From NCBI GenBank assembly GCA_031216915.1, contig CM062294.1, forward strand, positions 391,707,217 to 391,771,216: a stretch of 64,000 nt of DNA. Reading direction: 5' to 3'. The notes beneath the pieces were generated by a model. The model ran no database searches, was not told where the DNA came from, and worked only from the letters and a program-made list of their open reading frames with translations. Origin of the DNA: Pictodentalium vernedei. Taxonomy: Eukaryota > Mollusca > Scaphopoda > Dentaliida > Dentaliidae. Positions 1 to 10,687 of the stretch are shown here, piece after piece. Each line of letters starts with the position of its first letter. The first letter of the stretch is position 1. Both the position numbers and the translations under genes were made by a program.

Positions 1-592
1 GCACGGCACCCATCCCATGTTACTCGCAGGGACGAATTACCCCCGTGTAGAAAATTTGAGATCGATCGGTCGAGAAACGGAGGAGTTCACCCGGAATTTT
101 GTATTTTTGCAATCTGCCTTGATTTTGGTGTATTTGCTAAATGAATAATCTAATCTCATCTCTGCAGGTTTTAGGTCATGTTTAGATGAGAACATCCCCT
201 TTTGGTCGCGATCGGCCAACCGCGATGGCTGCCCGAGCCCCAAACCCGAAAACCTTTAGCACAGTCTACAGATCGTATTTATGAAGGGATTTCATTGTAA
301 CTTGGTAGGATGACTTGTTTTGAAATAATTTCACTGTAACTTGGTAACTTTTATTGGCATACATTAGCTGTGAGGGTCACATTAATCCACCCCTCAATTC
401 TTTAGTACAGTCGACACCTCAAATTATTTTAATTGAAAACACGGCATACAGGGAACAGAAATTAACATATTCTCAATTATCACAGTTCTTGTGGTATTTC
501 ATAAACCTTTCATAAACATTGAACATTATCCTTTTCATCAAACACAACACACAGTCAAGTTTAGCTACGGTGTCATTGACACTTTCATTGAA
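1..592 (-). mobile_element. Helentron-like tandem-bodied element, partial reverse copy
   Basis: Read on the minus strand, positions 592 down to about 360 match the start of the complete copy at 36762-38583. That match includes the near-palindromic motif around 567-580 (tgtcattgacac) and the adjoining tagctacg/aacttg block. Positions about 360 to 1 match its body, with phrases such as acttggtaggatgac, cgatcggccaaccgcg and ccccttttggtcgcgat. The other end lies outside the window. There is no coding potential; the short reading frames are chance. The element-type assignment is inference from the complete copy. Confidence 0.6.
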
Positions 593-599
593 GTTACAA

Positions 600-1425
600 C
601 AACAAGTGTCTCATTGGAATGATGGCATTTCTCAAGAGTAACTAATATGTATCCAATGAAAAATGTGTAAATAGGCAGTTTCCAAAAAATCCAAGAGAAA
701 GCCACAATTGGACATTCTGATCTAGGTATGAATCTGAATATGCATACGAAATTTGGCGATGATGGGGTGGAGAAGAACTGGGGGGGGGGGGGGGGGAGTG
801 TAGCCCACACTGAATGAATAATTGTGGACAGTGTTCTGAAGAAAGCTCAGATGGCATTATTGGTGGCCAACCGTTACCAAAGTAAGCTGTTCTCATCTGC
901 TCATCATACTGTGTAACGCTGTGGAAATTCAAGAAAATTGCTACATAAATGCGGCCTGTAGCCTTGCTGAAGAAATCCAAGATGGCTGGAGTGGTAGCTA
1001 TTGCAGGCAGCCTAGGACATTCTCATCTAGGTATGAACCTGAACATGCACACAAAATTTGGTGATATTTGGAAAAGAACTTCGGGCTGTAGCCCATGCTG
1101 AATGAATTGTGGACAGTGATCTGAAGAAATTCAAGATAGCTGTTGTGGCTAGTGGCCAATTATGGCCACCAACCGCTACCCGAATAGGACGTCTCATCTA
1201 AAAAATGCTGTATAAATGCGGCCTATAGTCTGTGCTGAAGAAATCCAAGATGGTTGCCATTGTGGGTGGTGAGACCTTCTTATCTAGCCATAGACCTGAA
1301 CATGCATAATTAAGTTTGGCAACGATTGGAAAAAACAAAGTGTGGACAGATTAACAGGCTCACAGACATCCGTACATGCCATGACAATAGGTTACCTTTA
1401 CTTTGTAAAGTAAAGCTAGAAATTG
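600..1425 (+). repeat. Diverged tandem repeat array with terminal hairpin
   Basis: Three diverged units start near 711, 1015 and 1271. Each carries a phrase like 'ttctcatctaggtatgaacctgaacatgca' followed by an aaatttgg block, a 'gtgtagcccatgctgaa' block and 'gaagaaatccaagatgg'. The same words occur in the Helentron-like family at 13295-13500. The array closes at about 1385-1425 with a short hairpin (ttactttgtaaagtaa) ending in ctagaaa, which parallels the ctaaaaa terminus of the other families. A 17-base G tract lies at 780-796. From 1426 to 1805 I see nothing else recognisable. Confidence 0.55.
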
Positions 1426-1805
1426 ATGAAATTGGGTGAATATCGAACTAGAGGGAGATCTCACAATGTATGCCAAAAACAAGTTTCTTGACAGTTCTTT
1501 TACATTTGTTGTGAGTTAATGTATTCTTAAAGTCACTATCAGACCAACAATGGATTTCCAACAAAAAGGGCATAACTTGTTAAAACTAGATGTGCCATTT
1601 GACATGAATGCCCCTGTGGGGTAACATAATTGAGCGATGCATTTAAATGCCTGTGGCATAATTAACTGTTGATAATATCTCCATATACAGGAGAAATTAA
1701 TGACCACTTGCATTATCCTCATCTCCAAAAGTCTGAAATTTTAAGTACTTCCACGTTTAAATTAAACTTAAGTAATTCTGTAAAAAAAACATCAAGAAAG
1801 CTCAG

Positions 1806-2695
1806 TAAAATTTAATTTCTACAGTAGGTGCCCATGACAAAGACACATACTAAAACAAGAGGGGGGCGATGCCCTGGGGCATATCCCTCGGTGCATACCG
1901 CCAAACAAAGAGAAGAGAAGAAATGAACCACCATGATACTGTGAAAGCTATTCCCATAAACAATCTTTATTCCAAATTTCATTGAGAGCCACAAACCAGG
2001 GATACGAGGCGAACAGCAATATAATAGTAAAGGCCAGAAACGCCTGTTACTGAAGTCTAGTGACCACATAAGAGATGTAGAACAAAGACATAATGTCACA
2101 TGTGGGGAGGTGATTTGCATGTAATTTCCTTGTTTTATTGTAGGGACATGACACTTTTGAAAGTCTTTCCCGTAAACAATCTTCATTTCAAATTTCATTG
2201 AAATTTGATAACCCAAACCTGAAATATGAGGCGAACAGACAAAAAAATGGCTATTTTACGAGGCAAACAGCAAACTTTCGATCTTAAAAAGGGGGATAAG
2301 TCTAAATAGTGAAAAGTAAGAAATATTACTCGATACTCATTTGAAAGCCTTTCTCATAAACAATCTTCATTCAAAATTTCATTGAGATCCAATAACCCAA
2401 ACCTGAGATACGAGGTGAACAGACAAAAAATAGCCTATTTTTGTATATTCAAAGGGCCATAACTCACAGAAAAATATCCCAACAGCAAAAGGGCTGATGC
2501 TCCTTAAAAATCTCATGATAGTGAACTTCTGTATGAAATTTCATCAAAATCTGAGCAGTAATGTTGAAGTTATAACGCGAACAGACATTTGAGTGCTGAC
2601 AGACGTATGGGTGGTTGTACGCACGGATGGATGTACGGACAGGCGCAATTCAGTATATCCCACTTTTTGAAAAAAGTGGGGGTATAATTAGCGTA
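1806..2695 (+). repeat. Tandem-bodied dispersed repeat ending in a 33-bp hairpin
   Basis: About three units with roughly 190-bp spacing share 'cccataaacaatcttcattccaaatttcattgag' and 'gatacgaggcgaacag'; starts lie near 1950, 2160 and 2350. The array continues into a run of cggac/gacgg words (about 2580-2645). It ends in a stem-loop at 2656-2692 in which ccactttttg pairs with aaaaagtggg. The 20.70-20.82-kb stretch ends in a similar structure (acccccctttt/ataagggtggg). It is non-coding. Confidence 0.55.
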
Positions 2696-2739
2696 TAGCG
2701 AAAAGGGTTAAATTTAAGTTGACGGTGAATAACTCTGCC

Positions 2740-3645
2740 AAAAAAACTAGAGGCTCTAAAGTGCTTGTAATCGTTTACCTGGCAGAACTACATATAAAAA
2801 TGTGATTTCCCATAGGGTTTCCATGGTAACTATGAGCCGCAATTGCAGCCATGTTTGCAACATTACATCAACATTACATGAGGGTCATTGGTAGAAGGTG
2901 CCCCAGTGCCCAATCATGTGAAGTTTCAAACCATTTGACCTTGTAGTTTCAGAGGAGAAGATTTTTAAAAATAGACCAATCAGAATCAAAGAATGCCTCT
3001 GGCGGCCACGTTTTTCATTCAACCGGAATAAAATGAGTAACAGTTGTAGAGAACCTCCTGTAGGCCATGCCTGTCAAGTTTGGTTCACATCGGCTCAGTA
3101 GTTCCAAAGAAGAAGATGAAAATGTGATTTCCCATAGGGATTCTATAGTAACTATGAGCTGCAATTGCAGTCACATTAGCAACCCGATCATTGGTAGAGG
3201 GTGTCCCAGTCATCAACAATGTGAAATTTCAAAACGTTTGGCCTTGTGGTTTTCAGAGGAGACGATTTTTGAAAATCAAACAATCAGAATCAAAGAATGC
3301 CTCTGGCGGCCATGTTTTCCATCCCACGGGAACAAAATGAGGATCATTCGTAGAGTACCTCCCATAGACCATTCCTGTCACATTTGGTTCACATCGGCTC
3401 AGTAGTTCAAGAGAAACAGATGAAAATATTATTTCCCCATAGGGTTTCTATAGTAACTATAAGCCACAACTTCAGCCATGTTTGCAACCCGATCAACATT
3501 AAATGAGAAACGTTGGTAGAGGGTGTTGCAGTCATCAGTCACACGAAGTTTCAAAACATTTGGCCTTGTAGTTTCAAAAGAGAAGATTTGAAAATCCACA
3601 CATTTATGAATTCTGTTTCACTAAAAAATCAGTAAAAGAAGGTTG
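2740..3645 (+). repeat. Tandem repeat, period about 310 bp, nearly three units
   Basis: The block 'atagtaactatgagc.gcaattgcag' recurs at about 2821, 3145 and 3448. Each is followed by 'ttggtagagggtg', 'ccttgtggtttcagaggagaagattt', 'aatcaaagaatgcctctggcggcca' and 'ggttcacatcggctcagtag'. A detached fragment of the same unit lies at about 4233-4312. The 112-codon open frame across 3067-3405 is only the repeat read in one frame, so I do not call a gene. Confidence 0.6.
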
Positions 3646-5429
3646 AAGAATATTCGATTTTTTTCAGACAGTACTCTCATTCAAATAGCTTTGGATAGGT
3701 ATAGGTTTACAGGAAACACAGCATATCTTCAATGATATCGTAACTGACTGGTCCGCTCTAGATTATAATATACTTAATGAACAAAAACTTCCAAGTTTTC
3801 CAAACACCTTTATCAATCAGGGCTTGACAGTTTTTCTGATAAGAAACTTGACAGTATTTTTAATATAATTATAACTGCAAACTTGTTTAAAGAACAAGTC
3901 AAAATAATTTGTAGGATAACCACTATAAACTATGTACCCTCCTCTTCCTACACTAAGACCAGAAGCTGACATCATTTTCTGGAAAGCTCTCCCTGATAGC
4001 TTTCCGGAAAATGTGTCAGATTCTGATATTATCAGCAGTATACTTAGTTTATTGCGGTTATGCTATAACTTATTTTGACTTGTACTGTATACACAATATT
4101 TATGTCGTTTTTCCCAGTTCTCAGTGGAGAAAACTGGAACCAACCCATACCAGATTCTCAAAAATGAGTATTTTGCTGACGGTACCGATCATCATGCAGC
4201 TAGGATAGGCATTGGGTTAAGCATTAGAATATAGCCTCTGGCGGCCACGATTTTCCATCCCCTCATAAACCACCCCTGTCAAGTTTTGGTTCACATTTGC
4301 TCAGCAGTTCTGGTAGACCGGCCCCAGATGAGGTAAGTATCACCAGAAAGTGGAGAAATTCTCATGCTTATTTTCATAAACAGTGATATACAGGGGACGT
4401 GAAACACTGAGGTGTCTGGGCCAAAACTGGTGGAAAACATTTTTTTTTGAATTTTTATGGAATTCCACCCCAAATTTACCTGAAAAAAGAAATTTTGACT
4501 TATAGAAGTCAGATTGCGATACAAATGTTCAGCAATACATCCAGTTTGATGAGGTTGGATAGAGTATCCATAAAAAAATGGGCTAAAGATAATGTGTTAT
4601 CATACTTTTTGGTATTTGTGAAAAATAGTGCAATATTGGCCCATTTTTCCGGTTTCATTTCAATTTTTTTTCTGGAAAAATGTACCTAAAATCAACATTT
4701 TACGTACTAGGTTATCCATCTGGCATTTAAAATCTGCCCAAGTATATACTAAAGATGACAGCACTTTAAAATTGGAATTTCGATAAGACATAAACACACA
4801 AAGTGTAAAAACTTAACCCTACCCCCAAAAATGGCAATTTTTAAAAAAATTTCATTTTCACATTTTAATGCATCATTTAGGCATTTGCAGCACTCAGCAA
4901 CCACAGCAACAACACAAGAGTAAAATGAAGTAATTATAACTAAATTTAAATGGATTAATTTGTTTAACTGAAGAAGCCAATTAAAAAAATGTATTTTGGT
5001 CAAGATACCTCAGTGTTTCAGGTAGTCATATATAGTTGTTTATGAATAAAACATGGAAATTTCTCCTTTTTCCGGCGATACCAAAATGTATACTCCTCTC
5101 TGCAGGCCAGCAAATCGAATATAGTGATTTGAACCAAATCAATGACGTGGTATCAACTATAATACCAGTAGAACCAGGCCGGATTAGAACATCTTGGGAT
5201 CCCTAAACCATTATTCCAGATGGGGCCCTGAATGAATGTCAAGTTCAAAACAACCGCACCGCAAAACACCTGCCACAAACATAATTACAGTATATTAAGG
5301 TACGACCGGGGTTATGCCAAGGTTGACCCATCGTAGCCAACTATATATCCCATTAGGAATTGTACCGACCGTAACAAGTAAGGAAATTTACCCACAATAC
5401 CAAGGAATCTTTTCAATAAAACTTTTCAG
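3646..5429. other. Non-coding DNA without recognised genes
   Basis: This is AT-rich sequence with scattered short reading frames and no convincing splice-bounded exon. The only feature I recognise is the fragment of the preceding tandem repeat at about 4233-4312. Near 5330-5430 the sequence runs directly into the giant inverted-repeat element. Confidence 0.5.
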
Positions 5430-5489
5430 ATATGGATGTCAGTAGTATGTCATGTACCCGGACACCCCCTATTTGGGGGACCCCGGAAG

Positions 5490-5632
5490 TGACGTCAGGT
5501 CACGTGACCCAGTGCCACCATGTTGTGTTGACATGGTAACCCGCGTGATCGGCCATCTTGTGACGTCATGTCCATAGTGATACGTGGTGTTAATGCGCAT
5601 GCGCAGCGCGTGTTGTTAGGCCGCCATCTTGG
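5490..5632 (+). promoter_or_regulatory. Promoter-type motif cluster at left arm end
   Basis: In 143 bp there are two full CRE palindromes TGACGTCA (5490-5497 and 5561-5568), an extended E-box GGTCACGTGACC (5498-5509) and a perfect NRF1-type palindrome TGCGCATGCGCA (5594-5605). There are also YY1-type ccatcttg words at 5553-5560 and 5624-5631. These are consensus sites of factors typical of CpG-island promoters in animals. That they drive transcription here is inference. Confidence 0.5.
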
Positions 5633-6351
5633 TTTCTATGGTAGCACGTGATTGCTATGTTACCTAAGGCCTACAACAGGACAGGGGTATGTTTTGGGGG
5701 TATGTTCGATTAAATCGGAGTAAATTAAATTACCACAAACAACCCGACAATCCTTCCAAATCACAAAAATTCACCCCAAATCACCGAAATTGACTTTATT
5801 TGATACGGATTTCCCATTTTATCGGCTTAGCACGTAGTGCTATAGTACTAAGGGGGTACAAGGGGTGCGTTCGATTGAACAGGAGTAATGTTCTGGCTTA
5901 GAATTCCCCCAGAATCCCTTTTTGGATCCCTATCCCATGACGTTTTTCCCATTAAAAGACACCTTCCTTTTATTCATTACCCAGAATTCTCTGCTTCTGT
6001 CTGTATATGCAATAGTTTTCGTCTATCTGGCCCTGTTCCCTTGTTCTAGAGTATACTCCAGTAGCGTAGAAGAGCCTATCATATGGAACAGTTTTGCTTA
6101 TTATTACTATATTTAGCTAGTCTAGTATATTCTTGTTAGTTCTAACCCTATTCCAAGTGCTCTTGTTGTTTCATTTATCTAGATAATAATTAACCAATCA
6201 GATTGCTTGATTTCCCATAACCTGTACACAGAGTTATCTCCCTTCTGTATAATAAAAGCCTATATCCAATGGCCATATCCCCAGGCACCCCAATTTCGGC
6301 ACCCCTTTTTTTTAAAAACATATCACCTTCGGCACCCCTTTTTTTGTCATA

Positions 6352-6906
6352 TGTGCAAAAGCACAATGTGACACAATGTGGCCTAGCACAAAGGCACATG
6401 CTTTATGTGCCGATATGTGCTTATGGGAAAAGGCACAATGTGACACAATGTGCCCTATCACATAGGCACAGACGGGTATTTGAGGATACCTATAGCCTAG
6501 TATTGTATTATATGAGGATACCTATCTAGGATACCTTCTAGAGAATCCCTTTTTGTCATATGTGCTTACGTGAAAAAGCACAATGTGACACAATGTGTCC
6601 TAGCACAAAGGCACATGCTTTATGTGCCGATATGTGCTTATATGAAAAGGCACAATGTGACACAACGTGCCCTATCACATTGGCACATACGGGTATTTGA
6701 GGATACCTATAGCCTAGTATTGTATTATTTGAGGATACCTATCTAGGATACTTTCTGGAGAATCCCTTTTTGTCATATGTGCTTATGTGAAAAAGCACAA
6801 TGTGACACAATGTGCTCTAGCACATAAGCACATGTTTTATGTGCCGATATGTGCTTATGTGAAAAGGCACAATGTGACACAATGTGCCCTAGCACATAGG
6901 CACATA
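6352..6906 (+). repeat. Array of six near-palindromic hairpins, left arm
   Basis: Three units of about 215 bp each carry two hairpins of about 55 nt, at roughly 6352-6398, 6413-6470, 6558-6616, 6630-6688, 6776-6833 and 6848-6906. In the best one (6776-6833) gtgcttatgtg pairs with cacataagcac. Inside that, gcacaatgtg faces cacaatgtgc around a central a, pairing with a few mismatches. Hairpins in a unit are joined by tttatgtgccga. Units are joined by a segment with two copies of gaggataccta. Confidence 0.8.
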
Positions 6907-7037
6907 CAACCAAAATGGGATTCCATAGCCACAGGTGTTTTCCAAAAGGATTCTTTAAAAGGGATACCATAAAATGGAATTCCTATCCGACTCCGTAAAA
7001 TTGTATTCCGTGTTTTACCATCGACACTCGAGGGTAT

Positions 7038-7748
7038 GGAAAGGGACTAATAAAGCCTAATTCATCAACTACGACAAGAACCAGAACAGATACAACTGAC
7101 AACCAAGATCGAAGGGAACACAACATAAACTTTGACTTAATCTTAACACCCAATATATACAATACTATTTTTAATCTGAATGGACTGTAACCCCTAAATA
7201 CTACATGCAACAACCTAACTAAACAGACGAAACATGAACGAAGATCGAACTAGTTGGAAACAACTGAACAGAGACAACCAACCACTACAAAACAATAAAG
7301 GTACAGATCGAAGATCCAACACAACCAAGATCGAAGTGGACAGAACAAATTGAAGAAAATCGAACTGATCTGATCGAATATAAGCAAACTCGAAGTGAAT
7401 TGACCATAAAAATGAACAAAGATCCAACACAGCCAAGATCGAAGTGAACATAACAAAGTTTTCAATTGAATGAACTATAACCCTCATAAAGGTATTAACC
7501 CTCTTGAACTGTTTGAAATGAACTACAACCCTAATGAAAGTATATATAATTAACCCCCTTTGAACTGCTTGAATGAACGATAACCCTAATGAATGTATAT
7601 AAAATTAACCCCTTTGAACTTTTTGAATGAACTTTTTATATCTAATATAAATAAACACCCTTTGAACTGAATGAATTTTTAAACTTAATACATTTTAACT
7701 GAATGAACTACAATCCATTAAACTGAATTCTTCCAATAGGGAAGGGGA
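7038..7748. repeat. Spacer of the foldback element, tandem-repetitive
   Basis: The spacer is A-rich and built of decayed tandem repeats. One has a period of about 105 bp around ccaagatcgaagtg (near 7106, 7324 and 7431). Another has a period of about 60 bp around gaactataaccctaatgaa (7505-7640). The 90-codon minus-strand frame at 7215-7487 reads a repeated peptide from these units and has no recognisable domain. I see no transposase or other gene. Confidence 0.6.
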
Positions 7749-7877
7749 ATACCCTCGAGTGTCGATGGTAAAAACGGAATACAATTTTACGGAGTCGGAT
7801 AGGAATTCCATTTTATGGTATCCCTTTTAAAGAATCCTTTTGGAAAACACCTGTGGCTATGGAACCCCATTTTGGTT

Positions 7878-8444
7878 GTATGTGCCTATGTGCTAGGGCA
7901 CATTGTGTCACATTGTACCTTTTCACGTAAGCACATATCGGAACATAAAACATGTGCTTATGTGCTAGGGCACATTGTGTCACATTGTGCTTTTTCACAT
8001 AAGCACATATGACAAAAAGGGATTCTCCAGAAGGTATCCTAGATAGGTATCCTCAAATAATACAATACTAGGCTATAGGTATCCTCAAATACCCGTATGT
8101 GCCTATGTGATAGGGCACATTGTGTCACATTGTGTCCTTTCACATAAGCACATATCGGCACATAAAGCATGCGCCTTTGTGCTAGGACACATTGTGTCAC
8201 ATTGTGCTTTTTCACATACGCACATATGACAAAAAGGGATTCTCCAGAAGGTATTCTAGATAGGTATCCTCATATAATACAATACTAGGCTATAGGTATC
8301 CTCAAATACCCGTTTGTGCCTATGTGATAGGGCACATTGTGTCACATTGTGCCTTTTCACACAAGCACATATCGGCACATAAAGCATGTGCCTTTGTGCT
8401 AGGCCACATTGTGTCACATTGTGCTTTTTCACATAAGCACATAT
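7878..8444 (-). repeat. Array of six near-palindromic hairpins, right arm
   Basis: Six mirror-image hairpins lie at about 7878-7937, 7950-8009, 8096-8154, 8168-8227, 8315-8372 and 8386-8444. Each contains the cacattgtgtcacattgtg core between gtgcctatgtg-type and cacataagcac-type stems. Unit spacing matches the left arm. Confidence 0.8.
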
Positions 8445-9158
8445 GACAAAAAAGGGGTGCCGAAGGTCATATGTTTTAAAAAAAAGGGGTGCCGAAATTG
8501 GGGTGCCTGGGGATATGGCCATTGGATATAGGCTTTTATTATACAGAAGGGAGATAACTCTGTATACAGGTTATGGGAAATCAAGCAGTCTGATTGGTTA
8601 ATTATTATCTAGATAAATGAAACAACAAGAGTACTTGGAATAGGGTTAGAACTAACAAGAATAGACTAGACTAGCTAAATATAGTAATAATAAGCAAAGC
8701 TGTTCCATATGATAGGCTCTTCTACGCTACTGGAGTATACTCTAGAACAAAGGAACAGGGCCAGATAGACGAAAACTACTGCATATACAGATAGAAGCAG
8801 AGAATTCTGGGTAATGACCAAAGGAAGGTGTCTTTTAATGGGAAAAACGTCATGGGGATAGGGATCCAAAAAGGGATTCTGGGCGAATTCTAAGCCAGAA
8901 CATTACTCCTGTTCAATCGAACGCACCCCTTGTACCCCCTTAGTACTATAGCACTACGTGCTAAGCCGATAAAATGGGAAATCCGTATCAAATAAAGTCA
9001 ATTTCGGTGATTTGGGGTGAATTTTGGTGATTTGGAAGGTTTGTCGGGTTGTTTGTGGTAATTTGATTTACTCCGATTTAATCGAACATACCCCCAAAAC
9101 ATACCCCTGTCCTGTTGTAGGCCTTAGGTAACATAGCAATCACGTGCTACCATAGAAA

Positions 9159-9340
9159 CCAAGATGGCGGCCTCCAGTATACAAAATGGACGACGGAACC
9201 ACGTATCACCCTAACAACACGCGCTGCGCATGCGCACTAACACCACGTATCACTATGGAGATGACGTCACAAGATGGCCGATCACGCGGGTTACCATATC
9301 AACACAACATGGCGGCACTGGGTCACGTGACCTGACGTCA
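9159..9340 (-). promoter_or_regulatory. Promoter-type motif cluster at right arm end
   Basis: This cluster mirrors the left one. It contains ccaagatggcgg (9159-9170), TGCGCATGCGCA (9225-9236), TGACGTCA (9262-9269), aagatggccg (9271-9280), GGTCACGTGACC (9321-9332) and TGACGTCA (9333-9340). The core sites are intact in both arms although other arm positions have diverged, which hints at constraint. Confidence 0.5.
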
Positions 9341-9449
9341 CTTCCTGGGTCCCCCACCGGGGTACCCCAAATAGAGGGTGTCCGGGTACATGACATACTA
9401 CTGGTGTCATATAGGAATCGGTGAGCCAGTTCCAATATGACATCCATAT

Positions 9450-10204
9450 TTGTATGGCGACATAATGACATATGCTATACGGTAACTGTAAATAACGTCA
9501 ATTCGCTAGTCGCTACACAAGTCACAGTGGAAGAAAAGTATATTGATGAAGGGGAGAGAGAGAGAGAGAGAGGGGGGGGGGGGTTCTGGTTAGCTTGGTT
9601 ATAAAAGCTTCTTGAACGCTTCTTGATGTTTTGATGGGTCCCATCATTAGTTGCGCCCTAAGCCATGCCTTAGTTGGCTTGGTGTGTAATCCGGCCCTGG
9701 GTAGAACTATGCAAATGTGGATGCCATTGGAATCGGCTCATTGAACTGGTTTAATAACATCCATGTGTGAATAGTTCCATCGAAAGAAATAAATGACATT
9801 TTAGGCCAGTCTGTTTTGTAGAGCTCTCTGCATTTTTTCCACCATGAAGATTACAGGTAACCAGAATGTTGAGATTTAACTTGTAGAGTTCTGAAAGCCC
9901 TTATCCCGGTGCTGTGTAAAATGCTGGAAGCCCATCCTTAGGCATTACACTTCGCATAAGTCTTTACTTTTCATATGGTATCAGTTGTTTACATAATCTT
10001 TGTCATGTACGCATTATTGGAGAATAATGAACACACACAGGGTTCAGTCTATTACCGTACCCAAACTAGCAGTTTATAAATAAAAAGTAGAATAAAACTC
10101 TCGCATTTCAAACAACAATACGAGATAATTTAGCACTCTACCAGTTAAAATGTCACTCTGACCATGTGGATACTGAAAAGTGTTAACACACTGTCAGTGT
10201 ACCA
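9450..10204. other. No recognised gene; GA/G tract
   Basis: A (GA)n run at about 9553-9571 passes into 12 G (9572-9583). The remainder is unremarkable non-coding sequence. Confidence 0.5.
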
Positions 10205-10210
10205 GCAAAT

Positions 10211-10635
10211 TAGACTCTGTCGTCATCGTCTGTGTCACTATCATTGGATTCAAATTCTGCATCACGCATTAGTAACACACTTTCTACATCTGGAGACACT
10301 GCAGAACTGAGGCTGAATGTCACTGGTCCAGCCATGAGCTGTGATGTCCGGAATACACCATTTAGCCGTTTTCGCTAGCTTCCGACCCTGTTAGCCCTCA
10401 TTGAATGTAGCAGCAATGTTTCTTTACATGGTGGTAAAACAGACAAATCTACAATTTTGTTTTCACTCTGGAACTTGTTTTCAAACATAGACCACCTTGC
10501 TGGATCAACAGATTTAACACTTTGTCCATACAGTGCACATTCAAATTCTTCTATATCACTCAGATGAGCAGTATTTAATTCCCATTGATTGCCTAAAGAT
10601 GCCATGAGCTCCATGTGTTTGTTTCTTTTTTTCAA
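10211..10635 (-). pseudogene. C-terminal half of a FEN/PIN-like nuclease family protein, broken
   Basis: A minus-strand frame starts at 10635 and reads MKKRNKHMELMASLGNQWEL, then a region with EEFECALYG, then DLSVLPPCKETLLLH and MRANRV, with a stop at 10375. Shifting frame, the sequence continues through AKWCIPDITAHGW. Shifting again, it ends in an acidic tail (EFESNDSDTDDDD) and a stop at about 10211. The order IEEF..LYG, LPPC..L, RAN, HGW and acidic tail is what I know from the C-terminus of a widespread invertebrate hypothetical family whose N-terminal half is FEN/PIN-like. At least two frameshifts make it a pseudogene. Its N-terminal half lies next door on the opposite strand, so the locus was rearranged by inversion. 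The family assignment is from memory of motifs. Confidence 0.6.
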
Positions 10636-10687
10636 TAATTTTCAACACACTTTCTTCCCCTTTCCGCCTATTAGCTCTGAAATTTAT

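Larger units (their letters stand above)
5430..7037 (+). repeat. Left arm of the giant inverted repeat
   Basis: From the outside in, the arm holds a GC-richer 5450-5660 segment with regulatory-type motifs, then a unique AT-rich stretch with paired phrases such as ggcttagcacgtagtgctatag near 5822. An array of six hairpins follows (6352-6906), then a junction to the spacer. Short reading frames here have near-identical counterparts in the opposite arm (5922-6116 versus 8675-8869; 6787-6972 versus 7813-7998), which reflects the inverted duplication and not genes. Confidence 0.85.
5430..9449. mobile_element. Giant 4.0-kb inverted-repeat (foldback) element
   Basis: The two ends are reverse complements: the left begins atatggatgtc (5430-5440) and the right ends gacatccatat (9439-9449). 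Similarity continues inward to the cgagggtat block at 7029-7037 and its mirror ataccctcg at 7749-7757. Arms are about 1608 and 1701 bp, with a spacer of about 711 bp. Outside 5430 and 9449 the flanks no longer match. The arms differ by scattered substitutions and by indels: the left lacks about 49 bp near 5440, and about 38 bp of the right arm near 9172-9209 is absent on the left. The structure is therefore an aged element rather than an assembly mirror artefact. No transposase frame is visible. A TA dinucleotide flanks the tggatgtc terminus on both sides, but palindromy makes this uninformative as a target duplication. Confidence 0.85.
7749..9449 (-). repeat. Right arm of the giant inverted repeat
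   Basis: This is the mirror of the left arm. Relative to the left arm it retains an extra segment near 9172-9209 (tccagtatacaaaatggacg and following) that repeats the acgtatcac word, and extra sequence at 9398-9438 next to the terminus. These extras look like deletions from the left arm at short shared words. Confidence 0.85.

Noticed and set aside
3067-3405. 112-codon plus-strand frame
   Set aside because: Lies wholly inside the 310-bp tandem repeat; the neighbouring units are not open in the same frame.
6352-8444. CRISPR-like array
   Set aside because: Units are palindromic, without unique spacers, in an animal genome; it is a hairpin satellite within an inverted repeat.
5430-9449. Assembly-created mirror duplication
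   Set aside because: Arms differ by many substitutions and by specific indels near 5440 and 9172-9209, and a shortened relative exists at 20.3 kb.
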